From Nitrospirillum sp034427435 (GTDB lineage Bacteria > Pseudomonadota > Alphaproteobacteria > Azospirillales > Azospirillaceae): 64,000 nt of DNA. The stretch spans positions 310,001 to 374,000 of the forward strand of contig NZ_JAXQNP010000002.1 in NCBI RefSeq assembly GCF_034427435.1, given 5' to 3'. A model generated the notes under the pieces. The model saw nothing but the letters and a program-made list of their open reading frames with translations, was not told the origin of the DNA and made no database searches. Below are positions 1-8,433 of this stretch, piece after piece. Position 1 is the stretch's first letter. Each line of letters starts with the position of its first letter. Position numbers and translations under genes: made by a program.

Positions 1-1177
1 CCAGGCCACGCACCATCTCGTTGGCCAGCCGCGCCCGTTCCACGGCGCTGCTGGACACCTCGCTGGAATGGCCGACACGCTGGCTGATCTCCCCGATGGA
101 GGAGGAGAGTTGCTCCGCCGCCGAGGACACGGTCTGGACGTTGGCGGTGGTCTGGTCGGCCGCCGCCGCCACGGTGGTGGCCTGCCGGTTGGTTTCCTCG
201 GCGATGGAGGACATGGCGCTGGCGGTGGACGACAGCTGCTCCGCCGCGGAGGAGACCGCCTGGACCACGCCCGCGACCTTGGCGTCGAACAGGTCTGCCA
301 GTTCCTCCATCGCCTTCTTCTTTTCGGCCGCGGCGCGCTGCTCCTGCTCCTTCGCGGCGGCCTCCATCTCACGGTTGCGCAGGATATTGGTCTTGAAGAC
401 CTGCATGGTCTGCGCCACCGCCCCCAGCTCATCCTTGCGGCCCAGGCCGAAGACGGTGAAGCCCACGTCGCCGGCGGCCAGGCGCTGCAGGCAATCCACC
501 ATGGCGCCGATGGGACGGGCGACACCGACATGGCCGATGCCCATGCCCAGGGCCACGCCCACCAGGGTGCCGGCGATCGTCCCGATCAGCATGATGCGCT
601 TGGCATCGTCGGCCATGGCCTGGCCGCGCCGCGCCATGTCGGTGCCCGCCTGGTCGTAATGGTCCGCCAGCGCGCGCATCCGCTGCTGCAATTGGTCGAC
701 CAGGGCCCGGCCTTCCTTGACCGACGCGATCACGGCCATCTGGTCCACCGTGGGGGCCACGCCGCCCTGCGCGCGGGCCTTCGCCATCGTCGCTTCCAGG
801 TTGCCCACCAAGGCGCCATAGCCATCAGCCACGGTCCTCAGCATTTCCTGTTCCTGGGGATCGGCACCGGACCGCAGGTCATTCAAGCTGCGCTCGAACA
901 ATGCGCGGTTCTCGGCCACCGACTTTTCCACCGTGGCCATCGACTCCTGCGACGCGTCCATGCCCATGCGGTATTGGGAGCGGTTGAGCGCGATCAGGGT
1001 CTGGTTCATGCGGGCGGCGCGCAACGCCTGGCCATCCGCGTCATCAATATCCTGCCCGGCCGCGCCCAAAGTGACGGCGCTGTGGTATCCGGTGTAGCCC
1101 ACATAAATCAAGATGGAGGACAATAACCCAACAATTATCAGTATCTTGTAGACGATGGGAATATTTTTTAAGGACAT
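1..1177 (-). CDS. Methyl-accepting chemotaxis protein (5' part, runs off left edge)
   Basis: Membrane chemoreceptor that signals through CheA/CheW. The visible 392 residues begin with a transmembrane segment (about residues 8-27) and a helical periplasmic domain resembling four-helix-bundle receptors. A second membrane segment follows at about 190-212, then HAMP (ARPIGAMVDCLQRLA) and the first part of the cytoplasmic signalling helices, with repeated SSAAEQLSSS heptads typical of MCPs. The highly conserved hairpin tip lies outside the window. The start is the ATG at 1177-1175, with a near-perfect AGGAGG ribosome site 6 nt upstream. A CtrA-type box lies about 70 bp upstream. The ligand cannot be told. 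Confidence 0.93.
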   Translation of the reverse strand, partial: MSLKNIPIVYKILIIVGLLSSILIYVGYTGYHSAVTLGAAGQDIDDADGQALRAARMNQTLIALNRSQYRMGMDASQESMATVEKSVAENRALFERSLNDLRSGADPQEQEMLRTVADGYGALVGNLEATMAKARAQGGVAPTVDQMAVIASVKEGRALVDQLQQRMRALADHYDQAGTDMARRGQAMADDAKRIMLIGTIAGTLVGVALGMGIGHVGVARPIGAMVDCLQRLAAGDVGFTVFGLGRKDELGAVAQTMQVFKTNILRNREMEAAAKEQEQRAAAEKKKAMEELADLFDAKVAGVVQAVSSAAEQLSSTASAMSSIAEETNRQATTVAAAADQTTANVQTVSSAAEQLSSSIGEISQRVGHSSEVSSSAVERARLANEMVRGL

Positions 1178-1245
1178 CTAATCCTCCTGAGGTAACACCT
1201 GCAGCTGCGCACAGATGATCAGGCGAATTCTCTGTCCAGTTCCGC

Positions 1246-1260
1246 TTAATAATCCATTAA
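1246..1260. promoter_or_regulatory. CtrA-type binding box TTAA-N7-TTAA
   Basis: TTAATAATCCATTAA matches exactly the full CtrA consensus (TTAA, 7 nt, TTAA). It lies about 70 bp upstream of the chemoreceptor start. CtrA controls motility and chemotaxis genes in many alphaproteobacteria. Binding is inferred, not shown. Confidence 0.5.
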
Positions 1261-1370
1261 AGGAGCGGATACCCAATCAAATCATCCGAGAATTGATTCA
1301 GATCAGTTGTTCATGCAGCGTTAATATTGCTTTTTATTTATATGCGCTGGGCGTTTATTTGCGGCCCTAA

Positions 1371-1403
1371 TTCTGAGGCGGGACGCGCGATCCCGCCTCA
1401 GAA
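1371..1403 (-). terminator. Hairpin after the GH1 gene
   Basis: A 13-bp perfect inverted repeat (TTCTGAGGCGGGA / TCCCGCCTCAGAA) with a 7-nt loop starts 9 nt after the GH1 stop codon. There is no clear U-run in the minus direction, so it is terminator-like or an mRNA 3' stabiliser. Confidence 0.55.
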
Positions 1404-1411
1404 AACAGAGA

Positions 1412-2872
1412 TCAGAAGCCGTTGTTCTGGGCGACCTTGGCGTACCAGAGGCCGCTGTCCTTGATCGTCCGCTTCTGGTCGTTCTTGTAATCGACGTAGA
1501 CCAAGCCGAAGCGCTGGGTATAGCCCTGGGCCCATTCGAAATTGTCCATGAGGCTCCAGGCATGGTAGGCGCGCACCGGCGCCCCGTCCTGGATGGCGCG
1601 GGACAGCGCGGCGAAATAGGCCTTCATGTACTCGATGCGCTGGGCGTCCTTCACCCGGCCATTGACCAGCGGCGTGTTGTAGGCGGCACCGCTTTCCGTG
1701 ATCTCGATGGGCCGGTTGCCGATGGCCTTGGCCATGCGCACCAGCGTGTCGTGGAAGCCGTCGGGGTCGATGTCCCAGCCGATGTCGGTCTTGGCATGCG
1801 GCCCCTCACCCCATTCGTGCGCGGTGTTCAGGCCGGGGACGCCATTGCCCTCAGGCTTATCCGCCACCACCCAGCGGGTGTAGTAGTTGAGGCCGACCAT
1901 GTCATAGTCGGCGCGCATGACCGTCTCGTCGCCCGGCTGGAAGCCCAGCAGGGCGTCGCGCTGGTCGGCCGGCAGCACGTCGGGGTAGGTGCCGTCCAGC
2001 ACCGGCTGCAGGAACCACAGGTTCAGGAAGCGGTGATAGCGCTCGGCCGCGGCCTTGTCGGCCGCGCTGTCCGTGCGCGGCACCATGTTGGCCACGTCGC
2101 AGACGCTGCCGACCTGGAACTTGGGGTTGATGGCCTTCAGGGCGCGGAAGGCCTTGCCCTGGCTGAGGTTCACCACATGGGTGGCCTTCAGCATCTGCAG
2201 CGGATCCTTGTGGCCAGGGGCGAAGATGCCTTCCCAATAGCCCAGGTGGGTGAAGGTCTTGGGCTCGTTCAGGATGGCCCAGTGGGTGATGCGGTCGCCC
2301 AGGGCGCGGCCGACGATGTCGGCATACTCCGCCAGCCGATCGGCGGTGTCGCGGTTGGTCCAGCCGCCGGCGTCATCCAGGGCCTGCGGCAGATCCCAGT
2401 GGTACAGCGTGACCAGGGGGCGGGCGCCCGCCTCCAGCACCGCGTCGGTCAGGCGCTTGTAATAGTCCAGGCCCGCCTGGTTCACCGCCCCCTTGCCCAG
2501 AGGCTGCACCCGCGACCAGGCGATGGAGTAGCGGTAGCTTTTCAGGTTCATCCGCCGGATGAGGGCCGCGTCCTCCTTGTACTTGTGGTAGCTGTCGCAG
2601 GCCACGTCGCCGGTCGCGTTCTCCTTGATGTGGCCCGGCTGGTGGGTGAAGGTGTCCCAGATGGACGGCCCCTTGCCGTCGGCGTTCCACCCACCTTCGA
2701 CCTGATAGGCGGCGGTGGCCGCCCCCCACAGGAAATCCTTCGGAAACACCACTTGGCCCGCCGGCGTGGCCGCCAGCGCGGATCGCCAGGCCGCGGTCGT
2801 TCCCCCCAGGGCGCCTATACCGGCCAGGGCGGCCGTGCCCTGCAACAGGGCGCGACGATTCATCATGCTCAT
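1412..2872 (-). CDS. GH1 beta-glucosidase, Tat-exported
   Basis: Family 1 glycoside hydrolase (486 aa), probably hydrolysing beta-glucosides in the periplasm. Residues 1-35 form a twin-arginine-type signal (NRRALLQG, then an Ala/Gly-rich hydrophobic stretch ending near ALAA). The mature part begins FPKDFLWGAATAAYQVEG, the usual GH1 N-terminus. The acid/base Glu is in LNEP (about E203) and the nucleophile in ITESG (about E393). The catalytic domain is full length. Most bacterial GH1 enzymes are cytoplasmic, so the export signal is less common. The start has a GGAG ribosome site, and the ATG overlaps the stop of a 56-codon ORF (TAATG), which suggests translational coupling. Confidence 0.93.
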   Translation of the reverse strand: MSMMNRRALLQGTAALAGIGALGGTTAAWRSALAATPAGQVVFPKDFLWGAATAAYQVEGGWNADGKGPSIWDTFTHQPGHIKENATGDVACDSYHKYKEDAALIRRMNLKSYRYSIAWSRVQPLGKGAVNQAGLDYYKRLTDAVLEAGARPLVTLYHWDLPQALDDAGGWTNRDTADRLAEYADIVGRALGDRITHWAILNEPKTFTHLGYWEGIFAPGHKDPLQMLKATHVVNLSQGKAFRALKAINPKFQVGSVCDVANMVPRTDSAADKAAAERYHRFLNLWFLQPVLDGTYPDVLPADQRDALLGFQPGDETVMRADYDMVGLNYYTRWVVADKPEGNGVPGLNTAHEWGEGPHAKTDIGWDIDPDGFHDTLVRMAKAIGNRPIEITESGAAYNTPLVNGRVKDAQRIEYMKAYFAALSRAIQDGAPVRAYHAWSLMDNFEWAQGYTQRFGLVYVDYKNDQKRTIKDSGLWYAKVAQNNGF

Positions 2873-3042
2873 TACACTCCGCTTCTTGGTAGCGCCTCAT
2901 CCCCACGGAGCCCCCGCCACGAACGCTCATCCCGCGGCGAGATCCGGTATCGGCTGTACGGCAAGGCCAGGGCGCGCGCCGGCATGCGCAATTCCGCCGG
3001 ATGACCCGGCGTGAAAACGGTGCCAGCCTTGGTTTTTGTCAT
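2872..3042 (-). CDS. Small ORF (56 aa) coupled to the GH1 gene
   Basis: The ORF starts at ATG 3042-3040 behind a very strong ribosome site (GGGAGGAAGGGC) and ends in TAATG, overlapping the GH1 start by one base. The product begins MTKTKAGTVFTPGHPAEL and is basic, with no signal peptide, membrane segment or family I recognise. It may be a leader that couples translation to GH1, or the remnant of a longer gene. The arrangement supports translation; the sequence itself does not suggest a function. Confidence 0.45.
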   Translation of the reverse strand: MTKTKAGTVFTPGHPAELRMPARALALPYSRYRISPRDERSWRGLRGDEALPRSGV

Positions 3043-3085
3043 GCCCTTCCTCCCTGAAGGACTTTTACCCAATGCGGACAACGCT

Positions 3086-3102
3086 GTCACACGTCATGTG
3101 AC
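3086..3102. promoter_or_regulatory. Inverted repeat GTCACA-N5-TGTGAC
   Basis: A perfect palindrome, GTCACACGTCATGTGAC, 44 bp upstream of the small ORF/GH1 unit, in the divergent region between GH1 and cysT. It could be an operator for a dimeric regulator. The half-sites face outward compared with the classical CRP site, so the regulator is unknown. Confidence 0.45.
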
Positions 3103-3157
3103 CGCTACCGCGCGGGAATTTCGCGCACCGCCCCGCCTTATCCGATTGATTTATATT

Positions 3158-3171
3158 TCACACTTTTGTGA
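3158..3171. promoter_or_regulatory. Second TCACA-N4-TGTGA inverted repeat
   Basis: TCACACTTTTGTGA has the same half-sites as the repeat at 3086-3102, about 70 bp away. It lies in an AT-rich stretch that may hold the divergent promoters. Recurrence of the half-site in one intergenic region supports a regulatory role. Confidence 0.4.
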
Positions 3172-3384
3172 TGGTGATTTATTCGGTGATGCATGGCACC
3201 GTTGTGAAAGAGGCGCCTGCACCCCATGGCGTGAAGGTTGTACACGCTCCGGGGCTTATGCATTAATCTCACGTCTCGAATTTGGGGAAAGGCCGCTCAT
3301 GACCCGACCGGGTTCGTCTCACGTCGACTTATCCCTTTCGGGCGGGTCCCTTTTGGGCGCCCCCCCTCTGGACGGGGACGCCTC

Positions 3385-4260
3385 GTGACGGCCGTGGCAT
3401 CGGCCAAGACCGCCCGGCCGGCCAAGCGGGGCTGGTCCTTCCTGGCCCCCACCATCCTACCGGGCTTCGGCACGGCCTTCGGCTTCAGCCTGGCCTATCT
3501 CTGCCTGATCGTCCTGATCCCCCTGGGCCACATGGCCCTGTTGGCGGCGGGCGTGGGCTGGACCAAGTTTTGGAGCATCACCCTGGCCCCCCGGGTGCTG
3601 CACGCCTTTTATATCAGCTTCGGTTGCGCCCTGGCGGCGGCGCTGATCAACGCCGTGTTCGGCCTGGTCGTCGCCTGGGTGCTGGTGCGCTACCGCTTCC
3701 CCGGCCGGCGCCTGATCGACGCCATGGTCGACCTGCCCTTCGCCCTGCCGACCTCCGTCGCCGGCATCGCGCTGACCGCCATCTACGCCCCCAACGGCTG
3801 GATCGGCGCCCTGGCCAAGGCCGCCGGCTTCAAGATCGCCTTCACCCCCATCGGCATCGTCATCGCCCTGGTGTTCGTCGGCCTGCCCTTCATCGTCCGC
3901 ACGGTGGAGCCAGTGTTGCAGGACCTGGATGCCGAGGTGGAGGAGGCCGCCGCCTCCCTGGGGGCGACCCGCTGGCAGACCTTCACCAAGGTGCTGCTGC
4001 CCGCCATTCTGCCGGCGCTGATCACCGGCGTGGCCCTGGCCTTCGCCCGCGGCGTGGGCGAATATGGCTCCGTCATCTTCATCGCCGGCAACATCCCGGC
4101 GGTGTCCGAGATCGTGCCCCTGCTGATCGTCGCCCGGTTGGAGCAGTACGATTATGCCGGCGCCACCGTCATCGCCACGGCCATGATGGGGGTTTCCTTC
4201 CTCATGCTGCTGGGCATCAACTTCCTGCAGCGTTGGACCCGGTCGCGCCATGCCCGCTGA
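3385..4260 (+). CDS. cysT: Sulfate/thiosulfate ABC transporter permease CysT
   Basis: Inner-membrane permease of the sulfate importer, pairing with CysW. From the GTG at 3385 it is 291 aa, close to the usual 275-290. It has six membrane spans, starting near FGFSLAYLCLIVLIPLGH, and the cytoplasmic EAA loop (EEAAASLGATRWQTFTKVLLP) that contacts CysA. An in-frame start at 3238 is possible, but the extra 49 residues are Arg/Gly-rich and unlike the family. It overlaps cysW by 11 nt. No sulfate-binding protein gene (sbp/cysP) precedes it, as it would in the classical operon. Confidence 0.93.
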   Translation: MTAVASAKTARPAKRGWSFLAPTILPGFGTAFGFSLAYLCLIVLIPLGHMALLAAGVGWTKFWSITLAPRVLHAFYISFGCALAAALINAVFGLVVAWVLVRYRFPGRRLIDAMVDLPFALPTSVAGIALTAIYAPNGWIGALAKAAGFKIAFTPIGIVIALVFVGLPFIVRTVEPVLQDLDAEVEEAAASLGATRWQTFTKVLLPAILPALITGVALAFARGVGEYGSVIFIAGNIPAVSEIVPLLIVARLEQYDYAGATVIATAMMGVSFLMLLGINFLQRWTRSRHAR

Positions 4261-5107
4261 TCCGCATTCCCGCCGCCCGGCCGTGGGCGAAGGCCCGCTG
4301 ACCCGCTTGGCGCTTATCGGTTTGGCCATCCTGTTCCTGGCGGCCTTCCTGGCCCTGCCGCTCGCGGCAGTGTTCAGCCAGGCCCTGGCCAAAGGTTTCG
4401 GCGCCTTCCTCAAGGGCCTGGCCGATCCCGACGCCCTGTCCGCCATCCGGCTGACCTTGACGGTGGCCGCCATCGCCGTGCCGCTGAACCTGGTGTTCGG
4501 CGTGGCCGCCAGCTGGGCCATCGCCAAGTTCAATTTCCGGGGCAAGAGCCTGCTGCTGGCCCTGATCGACCTGCCCTTCTCCGTCTCGCCCGTCATTTCC
4601 GGCCTGGTCTACGTGCTGCTGTTCGGCCTGCACGGCACTTTCGGCCCCTGGCTGCGCGACCATGGGGTGCAGATCATCTTCGCCGTGCCGGGCGTGGTCA
4701 TGGCCACCGTCTTCGTCACCTTCCCCTTCGTAGCGCGCGAACTGATCCCCCTGATGCAGGAACAGGGCGTGGAGGATGAGGAGGCCGCCATCGTGCTGGG
4801 CGCCAGCGGCTGGCAGACCTTCCGCCTGGTGACCCTGCCCAATATCCGCTGGGGCCTGCTGTACGGCGTGCTGTTGTGCAACGCCCGCGCGATGGGGGAA
4901 TTTGGGGCGGTGTCCGTCGTTTCCGGCCACATCCGGGGCAAGACCAACACCATGCCCCTGCATGTCGAGATTCTGTACAACGAATACAACTTCGTGGCCG
5001 CCTTCGCGGTGGCCTCGCTGCTGGCGCTGCTGGCGCTGGTCACCCTGGCGGCCAAGGCGATCCTGGAATGGCGCTTCGCCGACCAGATCGCCGCCGCCAA
5101 GCGGTGA
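4250..5107 (+). CDS. cysW: Sulfate/thiosulfate ABC transporter permease CysW
   Basis: Second permease subunit (285 aa), with several membrane spans and the EAA motif (EEAAIVLGASGWQTFRLVTLP). The conserved MGEFGAVSVVSGHIRGKTNTMPLHVE stretch, here split by description only, is characteristic of CysW. Its start lies inside the cysT end, so the two are translationally coupled. cysA follows after 56 nt. Confidence 0.94.
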   Translation: MPADPHSRRPAVGEGPLTRLALIGLAILFLAAFLALPLAAVFSQALAKGFGAFLKGLADPDALSAIRLTLTVAAIAVPLNLVFGVAASWAIAKFNFRGKSLLLALIDLPFSVSPVISGLVYVLLFGLHGTFGPWLRDHGVQIIFAVPGVVMATVFVTFPFVARELIPLMQEQGVEDEEAAIVLGASGWQTFRLVTLPNIRWGLLYGVLLCNARAMGEFGAVSVVSGHIRGKTNTMPLHVEILYNEYNFVAAFAVASLLALLALVTLAAKAILEWRFADQIAAAKR

Positions 5108-5163
5108 GGCGAAACGGGTGAAGAAAGCGGCGACAATGACGATCAAGCAAACGGGCGGCGCGC

Positions 5164-6228
5164 ATGGCCATTGAAATCCGCAACGTGGAAAAGACCTTCG
5201 GCGCCTTCACCGCCCTGGGCGGCGTCAGCCTGGACGTGCGCTCGGGCGAGCTGCTGGCCCTGCTGGGGCCCAGCGGCTCGGGCAAGACCACCCTGCTGCG
5301 CATCATCGCCGGGCTGGACCATGCCGACGCCGGCGAGGTCAGCTTCGACGGGCAGGACACCCGCGACCGCGCCGCGCGCGACCGCAAGGTCGGCTTCGTC
5401 TTCCAGCACTACGCCCTGTTCCGGCACATGACCGTCTTCGACAACGTGGCCTTCGGCCTGCGCGTCAAGAAGAAGGCGGAGCGGCCGGCGGAAATGGACA
5501 TCCGCCGCCGGGTGGGCCAACTGCTGGAGATGGTGCAGCTGTCGCACCTGGCCAGCCGCTATCCCAGCCAGCTGTCCGGCGGCCAGCGGCAGCGCGTGGC
5601 TCTGGCCCGCGCGCTGGCCATCGAGCCCAAGGTGCTGCTGCTGGATGAGCCGTTCGGCGCACTGGACGCCAAGGTGCGCAAGGATTTGCGCAAGTGGCTG
5701 CGCCACCTGCACGACGACATGCACATCACCTCCATCTTCGTGACCCATGACCAGGAGGAGGCACTGGAGCTGGCGGACCGCGTGGTCGTCATGAATCATG
5801 GCCAGATCATCCAGGTGGGCACCCCGGCGGAGGTGTACGACACCCCGGCCGACAGCTTCGTCTTCGATTTCCTGGGCGGGGTGAACCGCCTGAACGGCGT
5901 CATCGAGGGGGGCGTCGCCCGGCTGGACGGCAAGGCCGTGCGGGTTGACGGCGACGTGGGCGCCAACGGCCCGGCCGTCATCTATGTCCGGCCCCATCAG
6001 GTGGAACTGGACGTGGCGCCCGGCGACGGCGTGCCCGAAGGCAAGTGGAGCGCGCGGGTCAGCAGCCTGCACGCCGCCGGCCCCGTGGCCCGGCTGGAAC
6101 TGGACCTGGCCGGCCGCGCGCTGGAAGCGCAGCTGTCCCGCGACCGGCTGAGCGATCTGGCGCTGGACGTCGGCAGCTGGTGTACTGTGGACTTCCGTCA
6201 CGCCCGGGTCTTCCCCGCCAAAAGCTAG
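5164..6228 (+). CDS. cysA: Sulfate/thiosulfate import ATPase CysA
   Basis: ATPase that powers the CysTW importer (354 aa). Walker A is GPSGSGKTT (about 35-43), followed by the Q-loop FQHYALFRHM, signature LSGGQRQRVALARAL, Walker B VLLLDEPFGALD and switch His in VTHDQEEAL. The C-terminal third is a TOBE-type regulatory domain starting near FLGGVNRLNG. The start ATG is 56 nt after cysW in the same direction, so cysTWA is one operon. Confidence 0.95.
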   Translation: MAIEIRNVEKTFGAFTALGGVSLDVRSGELLALLGPSGSGKTTLLRIIAGLDHADAGEVSFDGQDTRDRAARDRKVGFVFQHYALFRHMTVFDNVAFGLRVKKKAERPAEMDIRRRVGQLLEMVQLSHLASRYPSQLSGGQRQRVALARALAIEPKVLLLDEPFGALDAKVRKDLRKWLRHLHDDMHITSIFVTHDQEEALELADRVVVMNHGQIIQVGTPAEVYDTPADSFVFDFLGGVNRLNGVIEGGVARLDGKAVRVDGDVGANGPAVIYVRPHQVELDVAPGDGVPEGKWSARVSSLHAAGPVARLELDLAGRALEAQLSRDRLSDLALDVGSWCTVDFRHARVFPAKS

Positions 6229-6289
6229 GGGCGCCCAAAGCTGGTGGGTGAAGGTGTGACGGCGTAACGGATATCAGGGCGTGCGAATC

Positions 6290-7561
6290 ATGGACGGGCA
6301 GACGGTCGACCTCACGGCGGTGATGCGGGACATCGGGCAGCGGGCGCGCGCCGCCAGCGCCCAGTTGGCCGTGACCACGCCGGAGCAGCGCGTCGCCGGC
6401 CTGCGCGCGGCCGCCGCCGCCCTGCGCGCCGACGCCGCCCTCATCCTGGACGCCAACGCCCGCGACATGGCGGCCGGCCAGGCCAAGGGCCTGACCCCCG
6501 CCCTGCTGGACCGCCTGCGCCTGGACGAAGGCCGGCTGGAGGCCATCGCCCAGGGGCTGGAGGACGTGGCCGACCTGCCCGATCCCCTGGGCGCCGTCCT
6601 GGCGGACTGGACCCGGCCCAATGGCCTGCGCATCCAGCGGGTGCGGGTGCCCCTGGGCGTCATCGGCATCATCTATGAAAGCCGGCCCAACGTGACCGCC
6701 GACGCGGGCGGCCTGTGCGTGAAGTCCGGCAACGCCGCCATCCTGCGCGGCGGGTCGGAAAGCCTGCATTCCTCCAGCACCATCGTCGCCGCCATGCGCC
6801 GGGGCCTGGTGGAGGGTGGCCTGCCCGCCGACGCCGTGCAACTGGTGCCCACCACCGACCGCGCCGCCGTGGGTATCCTGCTGACCATGACCGATTTCGT
6901 TGACGTCATCATTCCCCGGGGCGGCAAGTCGCTGACGGCGCGGGTGGCGGCGGAATCGCGCGTGCCGGTGATCAAGCACCTGGACGGCATCTGCCACGTC
7001 TACCTGGACAATGCTGCCGATCCGGCCAAAGGCCGCGCCATCGCCCTGAACGCCAAGATGCGCCGCACCGGCATCTGCGGCGCCATGGAGACGCTGCTGG
7101 TCCACCGCGACGTGGCGGCGGCCCAGTTGCCCGCCCTGATCGAGGATCTGGTCGCCGCCGGGTGCGAGGTGCGGGGCGACGCCACGGTGCAGTCCCTGGA
7201 CGGCCGCGTGCTGCCCGCCGACGACGCCGACTGGGACACGGAATACCTGGACGCCATCCTGTCGGTGAAGGTGGTGGACGGCGTGGATGACGCCATCGCG
7301 CATATCGAGCGCCACGGCAGCCACCATACCGACAGCATCGTGACGGAGGATGCGGCCACGGCGGAATATTTCCTGGCCCGGGTCGACAGCGGCATCGTGC
7401 TGTGGAACGCCTCCACCCAGTTCGCCGATGGCGGGGAGTTCGGCTTCGGCGCAGAGATCGGCATTTCCACCGGCAAGCTGCACGCCCGCGGCCCCGTGGG
7501 CGCCGAACAGCTGACCAGTTACAAGTACGTCGTGCGCGGCGACGGCCAGACGCGCCCGTAA
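6290..7561 (+). CDS. proA: Glutamate-5-semialdehyde dehydrogenase (gamma-glutamyl phosphate reductase)
   Basis: Second enzyme of proline biosynthesis: gamma-glutamyl phosphate + NADPH to glutamate-5-semialdehyde. 423 aa, the normal length. The catalytic Cys lies in RRTGICGAMETLL; IYESRPNVTADA and KSGNAAILRGG are the family substrate and nucleotide motifs. I chose ATG 6290 because CAGGG lies about 10 nt upstream; an in-frame GTG at 6281 would leave no room for a ribosome site. It is followed 22 nt later by nadD, the usual alphaproteobacterial order. Confidence 0.95.
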   Translation: MDGQTVDLTAVMRDIGQRARAASAQLAVTTPEQRVAGLRAAAAALRADAALILDANARDMAAGQAKGLTPALLDRLRLDEGRLEAIAQGLEDVADLPDPLGAVLADWTRPNGLRIQRVRVPLGVIGIIYESRPNVTADAGGLCVKSGNAAILRGGSESLHSSSTIVAAMRRGLVEGGLPADAVQLVPTTDRAAVGILLTMTDFVDVIIPRGGKSLTARVAAESRVPVIKHLDGICHVYLDNAADPAKGRAIALNAKMRRTGICGAMETLLVHRDVAAAQLPALIEDLVAAGCEVRGDATVQSLDGRVLPADDADWDTEYLDAILSVKVVDGVDDAIAHIERHGSHHTDSIVTEDAATAEYFLARVDSGIVLWNASTQFADGGEFGFGAEIGISTGKLHARGPVGAEQLTSYKYVVRGDGQTRP

Positions 7562-7583
7562 GCGACCGGCCGGCATTCCCCCC

Positions 7584-8228
7584 ATGTCAACCTCCCCCCA
7601 CGGCCGCTATTGGATTCGCCCGCGGCCGCTGACCGGCGCCACTTGGGCCGGCCGGCGCATCGGCATCCTCGGCGGGTCCTTCAACCCCGCCCATGCCGGC
7701 CACCGCCATGTCAGCCAATGGATGCTGCGCCGGCTGAAGCTGGATCAGGTTTGGTGGCTGGTCAGCCCGCAGAACCCGCTGAAGCAGACGCGCGGCATGG
7801 CCACGCTGGACGCCCGGCTGGACGCCGCCCGCGCCGCCGCCCGCGATCCGCGCATCCTGGTGACGGACCTGGAGACGCAGCTGGGCACCCGCTACACCGT
7901 GGACACGCTGGAGGCCCTGCGCCGCCGCTATCCCCGCACCCGCTTCGTCTGGATCATGGGGGCGGACAACCTGTTGCAGATTCCGCGCTGGCGCGGGTGG
8001 ACGCGCATCCTGGGCCGCATGCCCGTTGCCGTGTTTCCGCGCCGCCCCTATTCCCTAAAGGCGCTTGTCGGCCAGGCCGCGCGGCGGTATTCCCGGAGCA
8101 GGGTTCCGCCACGGGACGCGGGTGGGCTGCCGGCACGGCCGGCGCCGGCCTGGACCTTCCTGGACGGGCCGCTGCACCCCGCCTCCTCCACCGAAATCCG
8201 GCGGAAGGGGTGGTGGGCCGGCCGATGA
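7584..8228 (+). CDS. nadD: Nicotinate-nucleotide adenylyltransferase
   Basis: Makes deamido-NAD from nicotinate mononucleotide and ATP. 214 aa. The nucleotidyltransferase motif is GGSFNPAHAGH (T/HxGH type) near residue 31, WIMGADNL is the conserved middle motif, and the C-terminal SSTEIR (ISSTxxR type) closes the ATP site. It lies 22 nt after proA, with rsfS and rlmH downstream, a conserved neighbourhood. Confidence 0.94.
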   Translation: MSTSPHGRYWIRPRPLTGATWAGRRIGILGGSFNPAHAGHRHVSQWMLRRLKLDQVWWLVSPQNPLKQTRGMATLDARLDAARAAARDPRILVTDLETQLGTRYTVDTLEALRRRYPRTRFVWIMGADNLLQIPRWRGWTRILGRMPVAVFPRRPYSLKALVGQAARRYSRSRVPPRDAGGLPARPAPAWTFLDGPLHPASSTEIRRKGWWAGR

Positions 8229-8256
8229 CCGGGAAACCAACCGCCGGGGCTACCCC

Positions 8257-8290
8257 CGTGGGCAAGACGCCACCGTTCGGCTTGCCCACG
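8257..8290 (+). repeat. 10-bp inverted repeat in the nadD-rsfS leader
   Basis: Perfect stem CGTGGGCAAG / CTTGCCCACG with a 14-nt loop, 28 nt after the nadD stop and 21 nt before a second hairpin that has a U-run. It may be an anti-terminator, a processing stem or simply part of the 3' end of the nadD transcript. Confidence 0.5.
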
Positions 8291-8311
8291 GACATCAACG
8301 GATTATCATCA

Positions 8312-8350
8312 GGGTGCGGACCGGGTCCCCGGTCTGAGGCGCCCTTTTTT
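8312..8350 (+). terminator. Rho-independent terminator between nadD and rsfS
   Basis: GGGTGC pairs with GCGCCC around an inner ACCGG/CCGGT hairpin, followed directly by six T residues (8345-8350). It separates proA-nadD from rsfS-rlmH, or attenuates transcription into them. Confidence 0.72.
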
Positions 8351-8433
8351 GCTTAGAGGTAACGATCATTTCCACCATCGCCCATTTCCCGACGCCGACC
8401 GCTGGGCGGACGGCGCCCCAGCCGCTTCCGGAC

